From Streptomyces luteolifulvus (GTDB lineage: Bacteria > Actinomycetota > Actinomycetes > Streptomycetales > Streptomycetaceae), in NCBI RefSeq assembly GCF_008806595.1, contig NZ_VZRB01000004.1, positions 1 through 64,000 on the forward strand: a stretch of DNA of 64,000 bases, given 5' to 3'. Below are positions 43,758 to 52,208 of the stretch, piece after piece. The notes beneath the pieces were generated by a model. The model saw only the letters and a list, made by a program, of their open reading frames with translations. It was not told the origin of the DNA and made no database searches. Both the position numbers and the translations under genes were made by a program. Each line of letters starts with the position of its first letter. The first letter of the stretch is position 1.

Positions 43758-44747
43758 GTGTCCGCAGTCGCACCCGACGGACGCAAGATGCTGCGCCTGG
43801 AGGTCCGCAACAGCCAGACCCCCATCGAGCGCAAGCCCGAGTGGATCAAGACCCGGGCGAAAATGGGCCCCGAGTACACGGAGATGCAGAAGCTCGTCAA
43901 GAGCGAGGGTCTGCACACGGTCTGCCAGGAAGCCGGCTGCCCGAACATCTACGAGTGCTGGGAGGACCGCGAGGCCACCTTCCTCATCGGCGGCGACCAG
44001 TGCACCCGGCGCTGCGACTTCTGTCAGATCGACACCGGCAAGCCCGAGGCGCTGGACCGCGACGAGCCGCGCCGCGTGGGCGAGTCCGTGGTCACCATGG
44101 ACCTGAACTACGCCACGATCACCGGTGTCGCCCGCGACGACCTGGAGGACGGCGGCGCCTGGCTGTACGCGGAGACGGTGCGCCAGATCCACGAGCAGAC
44201 CGCCTCCCGTGCGGCCGGCCGCACCAAGGTGGAGCTCCTCGCCCCCGACTTCAACGCCGTACCGGAGCTGCTGGAGCAGGTCTTCGCCTCCCGCCCCGAG
44301 GTCTTCGCGCACAACGTCGAGACCGTTCCCCGGATCTTCAAGCGCATCCGCCCCGGCTTCCGCTACGACCGCTCGCTGAAGGTCATCACCGACGCCCGCG
44401 ACTACGGTCTGGTCACCAAGTCGAACCTGATCCTCGGCATGGGCGAGACCCGCGATGAGGTCGGCGAGGCGCTGAAGCAACTGCACGACGCGGGCTGCGA
44501 GCTGGTCACCATCACCCAGTACCTGCGCCCGTCCGTGCGGCACCACCCCGTCGAGCGCTGGGTCAAGCCGCAGGAGTTCGTCGAGCTGAAGGAGGAGGCC
44601 GAGCAGCTCGGCTTCTCGGGAGTGATGTCCGGTCCGCTGGTGCGGTCCTCGTACCGTGCCGGGCGGCTCTACCAGATGGCCATCGAGCAGCGTCATTCAG
44701 CTGCTCCGCAGCGGGGTGGCTCGTTCATCGCCTCGCAGGCCGTCTGA
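43758..44747 (+). CDS. lipA: Lipoyl synthase
   Basis: Radical SAM enzyme that inserts two sulfurs into the octanoyl chain on lipoyl domains. The 329-residue protein has the auxiliary cluster motif [12 protein letters not shown] (about 55-66), the radical SAM motif CTRRCDFC (about 82-89) and the C-terminal RSSY. It needs two [4Fe-4S] clusters, one of which is consumed as sulfur source. AGGGAG precedes the GTG start. It is downstream of lipB and probably co-regulated. A large hairpin follows about 175 bases later. Confidence 0.97.
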   Translation: MSAVAPDGRKMLRLEVRNSQTPIERKPEWIKTRAKMGPEYTEMQKLVKSEGLHTVCQEAGCPNIYECWEDREATFLIGGDQCTRRCDFCQIDTGKPEALDRDEPRRVGESVVTMDLNYATITGVARDDLEDGGAWLYAETVRQIHEQTASRAAGRTKVELLAPDFNAVPELLEQVFASRPEVFAHNVETVPRIFKRIRPGFRYDRSLKVITDARDYGLVTKSNLILGMGETRDEVGEALKQLHDAGCELVTITQYLRPSVRHHPVERWVKPQEFVELKEEAEQLGFSGVMSGPLVRSSYRAGRLYQMAIEQRHSAAPQRGGSFIASQAV

Positions 44748-44920
44748 TCGTCTGACAATCCGTCGCCCTGTCCACCCGGCTTGCGCGAGCGAGCGTGTGA
44801 ATTCACGCACAAGAAGCTACTCATCAGTAACGGCTGATTCGACGCGGTCCCGACCGTCCTCGCAGATGAGGGCATCCGTCAGGGCCGCGTCAACATTTGG
44901 GCCCTCCCCATCAAGGCTTC

Positions 44921-44961
44921 ATTGGTGTTTGACCAGTCAGTCACGCCCTGGTAACACCAAT
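44921..44961 (+). promoter_or_regulatory. Large inverted repeat overlapping a possible promoter of the 66-residue gene
   Basis: ATTGGTGTT-TG-ACCAG (44921-44936) pairs with CTGGTAACACCAAT (44948-44961): a 14-base stem with a two-base bulge and an 11-base loop. TTGACC (44929-44934) and TAACAC (44952-44957) at 17-base spacing could be -35 and -10 elements. A/T content is high for this genome. It may be an operator or an RNA hairpin; no T-run follows, so a simple terminator is less likely. Confidence 0.6.
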
Positions 44962-45026
44962 CAGTGACGCTGGACTCACGCCATGTACATCCGTACCCGC
45001 AGCCGTCTCGAGGGGGGACCTCCACC

Positions 45027-45227
45027 ATGCAGGCCGCGCCCGTTCGCGCCACCGCCATTCCTTCGTTCACCGACGCACTCCGTGCCGTCGAATCGCTGCT
45101 GATGAGCAGCGGCCAGCGCACCGCCCGCCGCAACGCCTGGACCTCCGTCCTGGAGGACCGCCGTCGCGCCAAGGACCGCGTCGAGGCCCAGCGCGTCCTG
45201 GAGCAGACCTACACCGGTCGCCGCTGA
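45027..45227 (+). CDS. Conserved small basic protein
   Basis: A 66-residue basic protein, mostly helical: FTDALRAVESLLMSSGQRTA followed by an Arg-rich half (EDRRRAKDRVEAQRVLEQT). It has no signal or membrane segment. Six consecutive G bases lie eight or so bases before the ATG. I regard it as real because its composition and ribosome site are good and a protein like it follows lipA in other streptomycetes. Function unknown; a large inverted repeat sits about 70 bases upstream. Confidence 0.75.
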   Translation: MQAAPVRATAIPSFTDALRAVESLLMSSGQRTARRNAWTSVLEDRRRAKDRVEAQRVLEQTYTGRR

Positions 45228-45294
45228 GGCCGCTCCCCCCGTCCCTCGGGCACTGCCGTCGTCGGCACTTGTGGGGCCACGTAGACTTCACGGC

Positions 45295-45996
45295 ATGGCG
45301 AGGAAGGACACGGCAGCGGACGCTGCGAACCCCGGGCGACTGAAGCAGATCGCCCTGACCTACAAGATGACCCGCAGGGCCGACAAGAAGATCGGTCTTG
45401 TACTCGCGGCTGTCGGCATCAGCATCTTCGGTGTCTTCCTCGCGATCGGTTTCTTGATCGGTCACCCCGTTTATCTCGGCATCCTGGGCCTTCTGCTCGC
45501 CTTCCTCGCGTCGGCGATCGTGTTCGGGCGCCGGGCCGAGCGGGCGGCCTTCGGGCAGATGGAGGGCCAGCCGGGCGCTGCCGCGGCCGTCCTGGACAAC
45601 GTCGGCCGGGGCTGGACGACGACCCCCGCGGTGGCGATGAACCGCAGCCAGGACGTGGTGCACCGGGCCGTCGGCAAGGCCGGCATCGTCCTGGTCGCCG
45701 AGGGCAACCCGAACCGGGTCAAGAGCCTGCTGGCCGCCGAGAAGAGGAAGATGAACCGCATCGTGGCGGACGTGCCGGTGCACGATCTGATGGTGGGCAC
45801 GGGCGAGGGCCAGGTCGAGCTGAAGAGGCTGCGCACGACCATGCTGAAGCTGCCGCGCGTGCTGACCGGCCCGCAGGTCACCGCGACCAACGACCGGCTG
45901 CGTGCGATGGGCGACCTGATGAGCAATATGCCACTGCCGAAGGGACCCATGCCCAAGGGCATGAAGCTGCCGAAGGGCGGGCCGAAGGCCCGCTGA
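45295..45996 (+). CDS. DUF4191 membrane protein
   Basis: A 233-residue protein with a basic N-terminus (about 1-32), two close helices (IGLVLAAVGISIFGVFLAIG and LGILGLLLAFLASAIVF, about 33-78) and a cytosolic C-terminal domain ending in a Pro/Lys/Met-rich tail (MPLPKGPMPKGMKLPKGG). DUF4191 members are actinobacterial and sit beside lipA in mycobacteria too. Function unknown. The ATG at 45295 is selected over a GTG eight codons upstream. A perfect terminator follows. Confidence 0.87.
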   Translation: MARKDTAADAANPGRLKQIALTYKMTRRADKKIGLVLAAVGISIFGVFLAIGFLIGHPVYLGILGLLLAFLASAIVFGRRAERAAFGQMEGQPGAAAAVLDNVGRGWTTTPAVAMNRSQDVVHRAVGKAGIVLVAEGNPNRVKSLLAAEKRKMNRIVADVPVHDLMVGTGEGQVELKRLRTTMLKLPRVLTGPQVTATNDRLRAMGDLMSNMPLPKGPMPKGMKLPKGGPKAR

Positions 45997-46019
45997 CACC
46001 CCCGAGCCGAGACGAACGA

Positions 46020-46061
46020 GACGAAGGGGCCGCCCGGATCACTCCGGGCGGCCCCTTCGTC
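46020..46061. terminator. Perfect 19-base-pair terminator hairpin
   Basis: The arms 46020-46038 and 46043-46061 are exact complements with the loop TCAC. It lies between the DUF4191 gene stop and the stop of the convergent RDD gene, so it can serve both. Confidence 0.93.
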
Positions 46062-46120
46062 GTACCAGGTCGTACAAGGTCGTCGTAAAAAGGACCCTCA
46101 GAACTTCGTCACCAGGACCC

Positions 46121-46588
46121 TCAGATCCGCACCTCGACCGTGCGGGCCAGCCGGTCGTGCAGGCCGCGGCCGTCGCGGTCCCAGATCAGGGCGGGGATGG
46201 CGAGGCACAGCAGAAACGTGCGCAGCAGGGCCCTCGGCGGGCTGACCCGGCCGGTGTCGAGCGCGGCCACCCGCAGCCCGAACAGGCGCTTTCCGGGAGT
46301 GAAGCCGACCGTGCCCACGGTCAGGACCCCCAGCACGAAGAAGATCAGCAGCGCCCAGTTGCTGGTCGCCTGGTCGTAGCCGTCCGTGATCAAGCCGTAT
46401 GCGATCAAGAGGCACAGGCCCCAGTCGACGGCGAGAGCACCGAGCCGCCGGCCGGGGCGCGCGATCGAGCCAGGCCCCTCCTGCGGCAGACCGAGCTGTT
46501 CGCCCCGGTATCCGAAGTCGGCACCGGCTTGTTCCGCGGCCGCGCGGGGCCCGGAGAGCCACGATCCGATTGCTTGCCTGTTGTCCAC
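46121..46588 (-). CDS. RDD-family membrane protein
   Basis: A 155-residue protein whose first 45 residues are cytosolic and whose RDD domain covers about 46-150: RRLGALAVDWGLCLLIAYG holds the Arg and Asp, FTPGKRLFGLRV the second motif and DRDGRGLHDRLARTVEV the C-terminal Asp/Arg motif. It has three helices. An RDD gene directly before glnA is also found in mycobacteria, so the pairing is conserved, but the reason is unknown. The start is a GTG with a weak ribosome site. It is divergent from glnA. Confidence 0.86.
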   Translation of the reverse strand: MDNRQAIGSWLSGPRAAAEQAGADFGYRGEQLGLPQEGPGSIARPGRRLGALAVDWGLCLLIAYGLITDGYDQATSNWALLIFFVLGVLTVGTVGFTPGKRLFGLRVAALDTGRVSPPRALLRTFLLCLAIPALIWDRDGRGLHDRLARTVEVRI

Positions 46589-46663
46589 CCGTCCAAGGTA
46601 CTGCGCCCCCCTTTGCCCCTGGGACGGCGGGGTGCAGGCGAGCTAGGCTCGAAGCCGGGCCGG

Positions 46664-46701
46664 TTAACTTCTGCGAAACAATTGAGTCACGCCCGAGAAA
46701 T
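46664..46701 (+). promoter_or_regulatory. Tandem GlnR boxes upstream of glnA
   Basis: TTAAC (46664-46668), GAAAC (46675-46679), GTCAC (46686-46690) and GAAAT (46697-46701) are each separated by exactly six bases, matching the known GlnR pattern gTnAc-n6-GaAAc repeated twice. They sit about 100 bases before the glnA start. In streptomycetes GlnR activates glnA in nitrogen limitation through such boxes. Confidence 0.88.
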
Positions 46702-46798
46702 CACCCGTCCCTAGGGTCGAGGTCAGCGTGTGCCACCGCACTGGCAGCACGAACGAACTACCACCCCGGCGAGGACGGTCGGGAGTAGGAGGAGCTGG

Positions 46799-48208
46799 AT
46801 GTTCCAGAACGCCGACGAGGCCAAGAAGTTCATCGCGGACGAGGACGTCAAGTTCATCGACGTCCGCTTCTGCGACCTGCCGGGCGTCATGCAGCACTTC
46901 ACGGTGCCGGTCGAGGCGTTCGACCCGGACGACGAGCTCGCCTTCGACGGGTCCTCGATCCGTGGATTCCAGGCCATTCACGAGTCCGACATGGCGCTGC
47001 GCGCGGACCTGTCGACCGCCCGGGTCGACCCCTTCCGCCGCGACAAGACGCTGAACATCAACTTCTTCATCCACGACCCGATCACCGGCGAGCAGTACAG
47101 CCGTGACCCGCGCAACGTGGCCAAGAAGGCCGAGGCCTACCTCGCCTCCACCGGTATCGCGGACACCGCGTACTTCGGTCCCGAGGCCGAGTTCTACGTC
47201 TTCGACTCCGTCCGCTTCGCCACCAGCGCGAACGAGTCCTTCTACCACATCGACTCCGAGGCCGGCGCCTGGAACACCGGTGCCCTCGAGGACAACCGTG
47301 GGTACAAGGTCCGCTACAAGGGCGGCTACTTCCCGGTCCCGCCGGTCGACCACTTCGCCGACCTGCGCGCCGAGATCTCCCTGGAGCTGGAGGCGGCCGG
47401 CCTGAAGGTCGAGCGCCAGCACCACGAGGTGGGCACCGCCGGCCAGGCGGAGATCAACTACAAGTTCAACACGCTGCTCGCGGCCGCCGACGACCTCCAG
47501 CTCTTCAAGTACATCGTAAAGAACGTGGCCTGGCGCAACGGCAAGACCGCGACCTTCATGCCGAAGCCGATCTTCGGTGACAACGGCTCGGGCATGCACG
47601 TCCACCAGTCCCTGTGGAGCAACGGCGACCCGCTGTTCTACGACGAGGCCGGTTACGCGGGCCTGTCGGACACCGCCCGCTACTACATCGGCGGCATCCT
47701 CAAGCACGCCCCGTCGCTGCTGGCCTTCACCAACCCGACGGTGAACTCGTACCACCGTCTGGTGCCGGGCTTCGAGGCCCCGATCAACCTGGTGTACTCG
47801 CAGCGCAACCGCTCCGCGGCCATGCGCATCCCGATCACGGGCTCCAACCCGAAGGCCAAGCGCGTCGAGTTCCGCGCGCCCGACTCCTCCGGCAACCCGT
47901 ACCTCGCCTTCTCGGCGCTGATGCTGGCCGGCCTGGACGGCATCAAGAACAAGATCGAGCCGGCCGAGCCGATCGACAAGGACCTCTACGAGCTGGCTCC
48001 CGAGGAGCACGCGAACGTGGCCCAGGTCCCGACCTCGCTCCCGGCCGTCCTCGACTCGCTGGAGCGCGACCACGAGTTCCTGCTCGCGGGCGACGTGTTC
48101 ACGTCCGACCTGATCGAGACGTGGATCGACTTCAAGCGTGCGAACGAGATCGCCCCGCTCCAGCTGCGTCCGCACCCGCACGAGTTCGAGCTGTACTTCG
48201 ACGTGTGA
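46799..48208 (+). CDS. glnA: Glutamine synthetase type I
   Basis: Main ammonium-assimilating enzyme: glutamate, ammonia and ATP give glutamine. The 469-residue product has the family motifs FDGSSIRGF, the ATP site [16 protein letters not shown] and NRSAAMRIP. Tyr397 in [10 protein letters not shown] is present, so activity can be switched off by adenylylation. AGGAGG lies six bases before the ATG. Expression is predicted to respond to GlnR through two boxes upstream. A terminator follows. A second, type II synthetase is encoded at 58.8 kb. Confidence 0.97.
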   Translation: MFQNADEAKKFIADEDVKFIDVRFCDLPGVMQHFTVPVEAFDPDDELAFDGSSIRGFQAIHESDMALRADLSTARVDPFRRDKTLNINFFIHDPITGEQYSRDPRNVAKKAEAYLASTGIADTAYFGPEAEFYVFDSVRFATSANESFYHIDSEAGAWNTGALEDNRGYKVRYKGGYFPVPPVDHFADLRAEISLELEAAGLKVERQHHEVGTAGQAEINYKFNTLLAAADDLQLFKYIVKNVAWRNGKTATFMPKPIFGDNGSGMHVHQSLWSNGDPLFYDEAGYAGLSDTARYYIGGILKHAPSLLAFTNPTVNSYHRLVPGFEAPINLVYSQRNRSAAMRIPITGSNPKAKRVEFRAPDSSGNPYLAFSALMLAGLDGIKNKIEPAEPIDKDLYELAPEEHANVAQVPTSLPAVLDSLERDHEFLLAGDVFTSDLIETWIDFKRANEIAPLQLRPHPHEFELYFDV

Positions 48209-48240
48209 TCGGACCACGCGTGGACGACGCGTGAGCCGTC

Positions 48241-48279
48241 CGGCGCCCCCGTTCCTGCTTTCTCAGGGCGGGGGCGCCG
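48241..48279 (+). terminator. glnA terminator
   Basis: CGGCGCCCCCG (48241-48251) and CGGGGGCGCCG (48269-48279) are exact complements with a 17-base loop, starting 32 bases after the glnA stop. Confidence 0.85.
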
Positions 48280-48331
48280 TCGTATGGTTTCTGGCACTGC
48301 TGTTCGACATAGGCGAGTGGGGGATACGGGG

Positions 48332-48589
48332 ATGGCCGAACAGGACGACTTCCAGCGGGAGTTCGACCTCACGTGGGCGGACAAGGCCGAGCACAAGGAG
48401 CCCTCCGCCCGGGCCCGGATGCTGGCCGCGCGCTGGAAGGAGAACCCTCCGGAGCGGCAGCCCTTCCGCGCCGACCCCGGACCGTCGGCCCCGCGCCGTT
48501 CGTCGTGGAAGTCGACCGCCATCGTGCTCGGCAGCGTGGCCGTGATCATCGTGCTGCTCGGCTACGCCAGCTACCGCCAGCCCTATTAG
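48332..48589 (+). CDS. Small single-pass membrane protein
   Basis: An 85-residue protein with a charged cytosolic N-terminus (EQDDFQREFDLTWADKAEHK...) and one C-terminal membrane helix (STAIVLGSVAVIIVLLGYA, about 60-78), so it is probably tail-anchored. Family not recognised. The ATG has a GGGG site. The HEAT-repeat gene starts 11 bases after its stop, which suggests one operon. Confidence 0.75.
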   Translation: MAEQDDFQREFDLTWADKAEHKEPSARARMLAARWKENPPERQPFRADPGPSAPRRSSWKSTAIVLGSVAVIIVLLGYASYRQPY

Positions 48590-48600
48590 AGCTGCGCACA

Positions 48601-50049
48601 GTGCGGGACAAGATCAGGGCCGGGGAAGCCATGGTGGAGCGGCTCGCGAAGCGCACGCCCCTCGCGGAGGCCGTCGACACCACCGATCCGTCCGCGTGGA
48701 CCACCCTGGACGCGGGCGTGCGCGCGGCGGCCGTGTGCCGGATGGATCTGCTGCCGACACGGGCATGGACCGAGGAACGGTGGTACGCGGTCGGGTTGCC
48801 CGGGATGTTCCGCCGCGCCGAGCACGCAGTCGAGGCGAAGCTCGCGCTGGCGCTGTGCCATCCCCACCGCTGGGTCAGGGAAGCGGCGATACGGCGCGCC
48901 GGCGCGTACCCCGCCCTGCTGCCGCTGGTGGTGCTGCGCGCCACCGACTGGGCCGACCCGGTGCGCGAGCCGGCACGGGAACTGCTGCGCGAGCGGCTCG
49001 GCCCGGACACGGCCGCGGCCCTGACTCCGCTGATCCTGCGGGTCGGTCGCCGCTACCGGGGCTCGTACGGGGTCGAGTTGCTGACCGAGGTACTGCGCCG
49101 GGCCCCCCGCGAGCGGATCGTTCCCCTCTTCACCGACCCCGACCGCGCCGTCCGGCGGTTCGCGTACCGACTCGCCGTCGAGGAGGGGCGTCTCTCCCCC
49201 GCCGAGCTGGCCACCGCCGCCGCCCGGGACCACGACGGCATCGTCCAGGACCTGTGCGCCGAGGCGGCGCTGGCCGGCGTACGGGAGGGCGCGGCGTACG
49301 ACGACGTCCTCGGACCGCTGCTGCGCGCGCGCAATCCGCGCGTGCGCTCGGCCGGCGTCACCGCGCTGCGCCGGTCCGGGCGGCCGGAGCAGGCGGAAGG
49401 CTTCCTGGCCGACCGCTCGGGGCTGGTGCGGGCCTGTGCACGGTACGTCGTACGGCAGCACGCGACCGATCCGCTGCCGTGGTACCGGCGCCGGTGCGCC
49501 ACGCCGGACGATCCCGCGCTGCCGCCCGGCGCGGCCATCGGGCTGGCGGAGTGCGGGGAGCGTACGGACGCCGAGCTGCTGTGGCCGCTGCTCGGCCACC
49601 CCTCCCCGAGCGTGCGGGCGCGGGCGGTGGCCGGGCTGCGGGCCCTGGACCTCAGGGACGTACGACGGCTGTGGCCGCTGCTCGACGATCCGGCACCCGG
49701 TGTCGTCCGCGAGGCGACCGCGGCTCTGCTGCCCTCCGCGCGGTCGCTGGACGCCGACTGGCTGGCGGAGCGGCTGGAGAGCGGACGACCGCGGCACGTA
49801 CGCGTCTCCGCGTACCGGCTGCTGGACGCGCACGGCGGTGTCGTGAGGCTGCGGACCGCCGTCGCGCTCCTCGACGACCCGGACCTCAAGCTGCGGACGT
49901 GGGCCACACAGTCCGTGCAGGGCTGGCACGCGACCGCCGACGTGCCGCGCGGGGCGGCGGAGGTGGGCGAGCTGCTCGACCGGGCGCGGCACCTCTTCAG
50001 CGAGTACGCGCTCAAGCGCCGCAAATGGGGAGCCGGACTCGACGCCTGA
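48601..50049 (+). CDS. HEAT-repeat protein
   Basis: A 482-residue protein made of helical HEAT-type repeats. The repeats show the usual two-helix pattern with Arg/Asp at the turn: RWVREAAIRRAGAYPALLPL, PDRAVRRFAYRLAV, NPRVRSAGVTALRRSG, SPSVRARAVAGLRAL and APGVVREATAAL. Such proteins act as scaffolds; no catalytic motif is visible. Start is uncertain: GTG at 48601 has a weak site, while ATG at 48631 has GGGGAA six bases upstream and would shorten the product by ten residues. It follows a tiny membrane protein gene and may act with it. Confidence 0.85.
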   Translation: MRDKIRAGEAMVERLAKRTPLAEAVDTTDPSAWTTLDAGVRAAAVCRMDLLPTRAWTEERWYAVGLPGMFRRAEHAVEAKLALALCHPHRWVREAAIRRAGAYPALLPLVVLRATDWADPVREPARELLRERLGPDTAAALTPLILRVGRRYRGSYGVELLTEVLRRAPRERIVPLFTDPDRAVRRFAYRLAVEEGRLSPAELATAAARDHDGIVQDLCAEAALAGVREGAAYDDVLGPLLRARNPRVRSAGVTALRRSGRPEQAEGFLADRSGLVRACARYVVRQHATDPLPWYRRRCATPDDPALPPGAAIGLAECGERTDAELLWPLLGHPSPSVRARAVAGLRALDLRDVRRLWPLLDDPAPGVVREATAALLPSARSLDADWLAERLESGRPRHVRVSAYRLLDAHGGVVRLRTAVALLDDPDLKLRTWATQSVQGWHATADVPRGAAEVGELLDRARHLFSEYALKRRKWGAGLDA

Positions 50050-50160
50050 ACCTCACAGGGACCCTTTGCCGCTCCTAGGGCCGTTCGGGACCGTGTCATG
50101 GGAGACGGCGGGTGCACACTGGGCAGTGGGGACGAGTGCCTGGACTGCGGGGTGATACAG

Positions 50161-51081
50161 ATGCAGAGCCGCTTTCGGAGCGACCGGCGACTGACCGTGC
50201 GGATGACGGTCACGCTGTTCCTGCTCGGGCTCCTGTACGTGGCCTTCGTCGCCGCGTTGATCGTTTTGCTGAAGTCGTGGGTGCTGGTCGTCGTCATCGC
50301 CGGAGGGATGCTCGGCGCGCAGTACTGGTTCTCCGACCGGATCGCGCTGTTCGCGATGCGCGGACGGGTCGTGGAACGGGAGGAGTATCCGGAGCTGCAC
50401 GCGGTCGTCGACCGGCTGTGCGCGATCGCGGACATGCCCAAGCCGGTGGTCGCCGTGTCGCAGATGGACATGCCGAACGCGTTCGCGACCGGACGCAACC
50501 CCGACAACGCCGTGGTGTGCGTGACCACCGGGCTGCTGCGGCGGCTGGAGCCGGCCGAGCTGGAGGGTGTGCTCGCGCACGAGCTGTCGCACGTGGCGCA
50601 CAAGGACGTCGCCGTGATCACGATCGCCTCCTTCCTCGGCGTGATCGCGGGCCTGATCGTGCGGTTCGCGTTCTACTCGCAGCTGTTCGGCGGGGGCCGC
50701 AGGGACCAGAACACCGCCGTGGTCTTCGCCGCCGTGATGGCGGTGTCGGCGGCCGTGTACGCGATCAGCTTCCTGCTGATCCGGGCCCTGTCCCGGTACC
50801 GGGAACTGGCGGCCGACCGGGCGGCGGCGCTGCTCACCGGGCGTCCCTCGGCCCTCGCGTCCGCGCTCACCAAGGTCACGGGCGACATCGCCCGGATCCC
50901 GACCAAGGACCTGCGCACCGCGCAGGCCTTCAACGCCTTCTACTTCACCCCGGCCCTGGGCGCCGAGCCGGGCCTGGCGCGGATCTTCTCCACGCACCCG
51001 AGCCTGGAGCAGCGGCTCGAACAACTGGGGCGGATCTCCACCGAGTTGGGTGAGACGGCGCTGCCGGGGAAGGCGGACTGA
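50161..51081 (+). CDS. htpX: M48-family membrane metalloprotease (HtpX-like)
   Basis: A 306-residue integral membrane zinc protease for quality control of membrane proteins. Two N-terminal helices (about 14-55), the zinc motif HELSHVAHKD (about 140-149), two more helices and the third ligand Glu in SRYRELAADRAAA are seen. It ends with FSTHPSLEQRLEQL, typical of HtpX. The next gene, two bases later, is pspAB, so they are co-transcribed. This links the protease to the PspA stress system encoded 37 kb upstream. Confidence 0.93.
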   Translation: MQSRFRSDRRLTVRMTVTLFLLGLLYVAFVAALIVLLKSWVLVVVIAGGMLGAQYWFSDRIALFAMRGRVVEREEYPELHAVVDRLCAIADMPKPVVAVSQMDMPNAFATGRNPDNAVVCVTTGLLRRLEPAELEGVLAHELSHVAHKDVAVITIASFLGVIAGLIVRFAFYSQLFGGGRRDQNTAVVFAAVMAVSAAVYAISFLLIRALSRYRELAADRAAALLTGRPSALASALTKVTGDIARIPTKDLRTAQAFNAFYFTPALGAEPGLARIFSTHPSLEQRLEQLGRISTELGETALPGKAD

Positions 51082-51083
51082 GG

Positions 51084-51668
51084 ATGGGGTTGCTGGACAT
51101 CCTGCTCGGCCGTACGAAGCCGGTCGCGCCCGATCTCGACCGGCTCTTCGCGCTGCCTTCGGCGGCCGTGACGCTGCAGGCCGCGGCGGGGTTCACACCG
51201 ACCGGGCACGGGGCGGTGTGCTTCGCCACGGTGGAGGGCGCCGCCTTCGAGCAGACGCACCGGGAGGTCCAGGCCCTGCTGGACGCGGACGCCGACCGGA
51301 ACGGCCCCCCGGTGGAGCTGCACCGGGACGAGTTCGGCTACTCCTGGCTGGTCTCACGCCGCACCCCCGACCAGCTCCCCCAGCTGGTCAACGATCTCCA
51401 CGCGGTGAACAGTTCGATGGAGGTCAACGGCTTCGGCCCGCAACTGCTGTGCTCGCTCGCCGGCTTCCAGGACCCGGAGGGCCGGCGGCTCGCTCTGGTC
51501 TACCTCTACAAACGCGGCACCTTCTACCCCTTCGCGCCGCTGCCCGGTACCGGAGAGCGGCGCGACAATCCCCTGGAGCTGCGGGTCAAGGCGGCGCTGG
51601 CGGACGACCTGCGGATCGAGCAGGACCTGAGCCGCTGGTTCCCGGTGTGGGGCGCCCCCGGTCTGTGA
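51084..51668 (+). CDS. pspAB: PspA-associated protein PspAB
   Basis: A 194-residue soluble protein starting MGLLDILLGRTKPVAPDLD, with LVSRRTPDQLPQLVNDLHAV in the middle and a C-terminal DLRIEQDLSRWFPVWGAPGL. This matches the PspAB family, found in actinobacteria with HtpX. Its exact job is unknown; the pairing suggests membrane stress control. Its ATG is two bases after the htpX stop. It is convergent with a small membrane protein gene. Confidence 0.87.
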   Translation: MGLLDILLGRTKPVAPDLDRLFALPSAAVTLQAAAGFTPTGHGAVCFATVEGAAFEQTHREVQALLDADADRNGPPVELHRDEFGYSWLVSRRTPDQLPQLVNDLHAVNSSMEVNGFGPQLLCSLAGFQDPEGRRLALVYLYKRGTFYPFAPLPGTGERRDNPLELRVKAALADDLRIEQDLSRWFPVWGAPGL

Positions 51669-51696
51669 CCGCGGACGCCCCTGCTCACCGGCGGTC

Positions 51697-51975
51697 TCAC
51701 CGGCCCTGCTCGCGCTCCTGACGCCGGCTCTCGAAGGGCCGCTCGCGGCGGTAGCGGCGGTCCCACTTGGCCTGCTGGTCACGACGGTCGCGGTAGGCGC
51801 GGTAGCTGCCGGCCGCCGGCCCGGAGGAGGAGCCCTGGGACGTGGGCGCCGAGGACGCGCTGCGTCCGTACTGCAGGTACAGGAAGAGCACGGCGACGGC
51901 GGCGAGCCACCAGATGTGGTTCCCGAATCCCAGAACGACCAGGACGACGGTTCCGGAAATGACGATGGTGCCCAT
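51697..51975 (-). CDS. Small membrane protein with basic C-terminus
   Basis: A 92-residue protein with a hydrophobic N-terminal half forming one or two helices (TIVISGTVVLVVLGFG, WLAAVAVLFLYLQYG) and a Ser/Arg-rich tail (RDRRDQQAKWDRRYRRERPF) that could bind lipid headgroups or nucleic acid. The ATG is preferred because GGAGG lies seven bases upstream; a GTG one codon earlier is too close. Function unknown. It is convergent with pspAB. Confidence 0.78.
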   Translation of the reverse strand: MGTIVISGTVVLVVLGFGNHIWWLAAVAVLFLYLQYGRSASSAPTSQGSSSGPAAGSYRAYRDRRDQQAKWDRRYRRERPFESRRQEREQGR

Positions 51976-52208
51976 CACGGGCCTCCGTGGGCGTGGGTTG
52001 GTCCGAGCGGTGATCGGTGTCGCGACGGGGCGCTGGGGAAGGGCGACCGTCCGTCGGTGCGTAGAGACTAGCCCCGAGTCCGCGGGGTGATACCTGTCCT
52101 GCGGAAAGCGAGGTGGGCGCCTCCGTAACGCGTCTCCAGCGTAGGGACGCGGTCACTCGGCGTGCATCTCCTTTTCCCGGAGGACGGGGGGCGTGAGTGA
52201 ATGGGGGC

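Noticed and set aside
46799..48208. [13 protein letters not shown] as the adenylylation site of GlnA
   Set aside because: That segment is the substrate/ATP Arg motif. The adenylylated Tyr is in [10 protein letters not shown] at residue 397.
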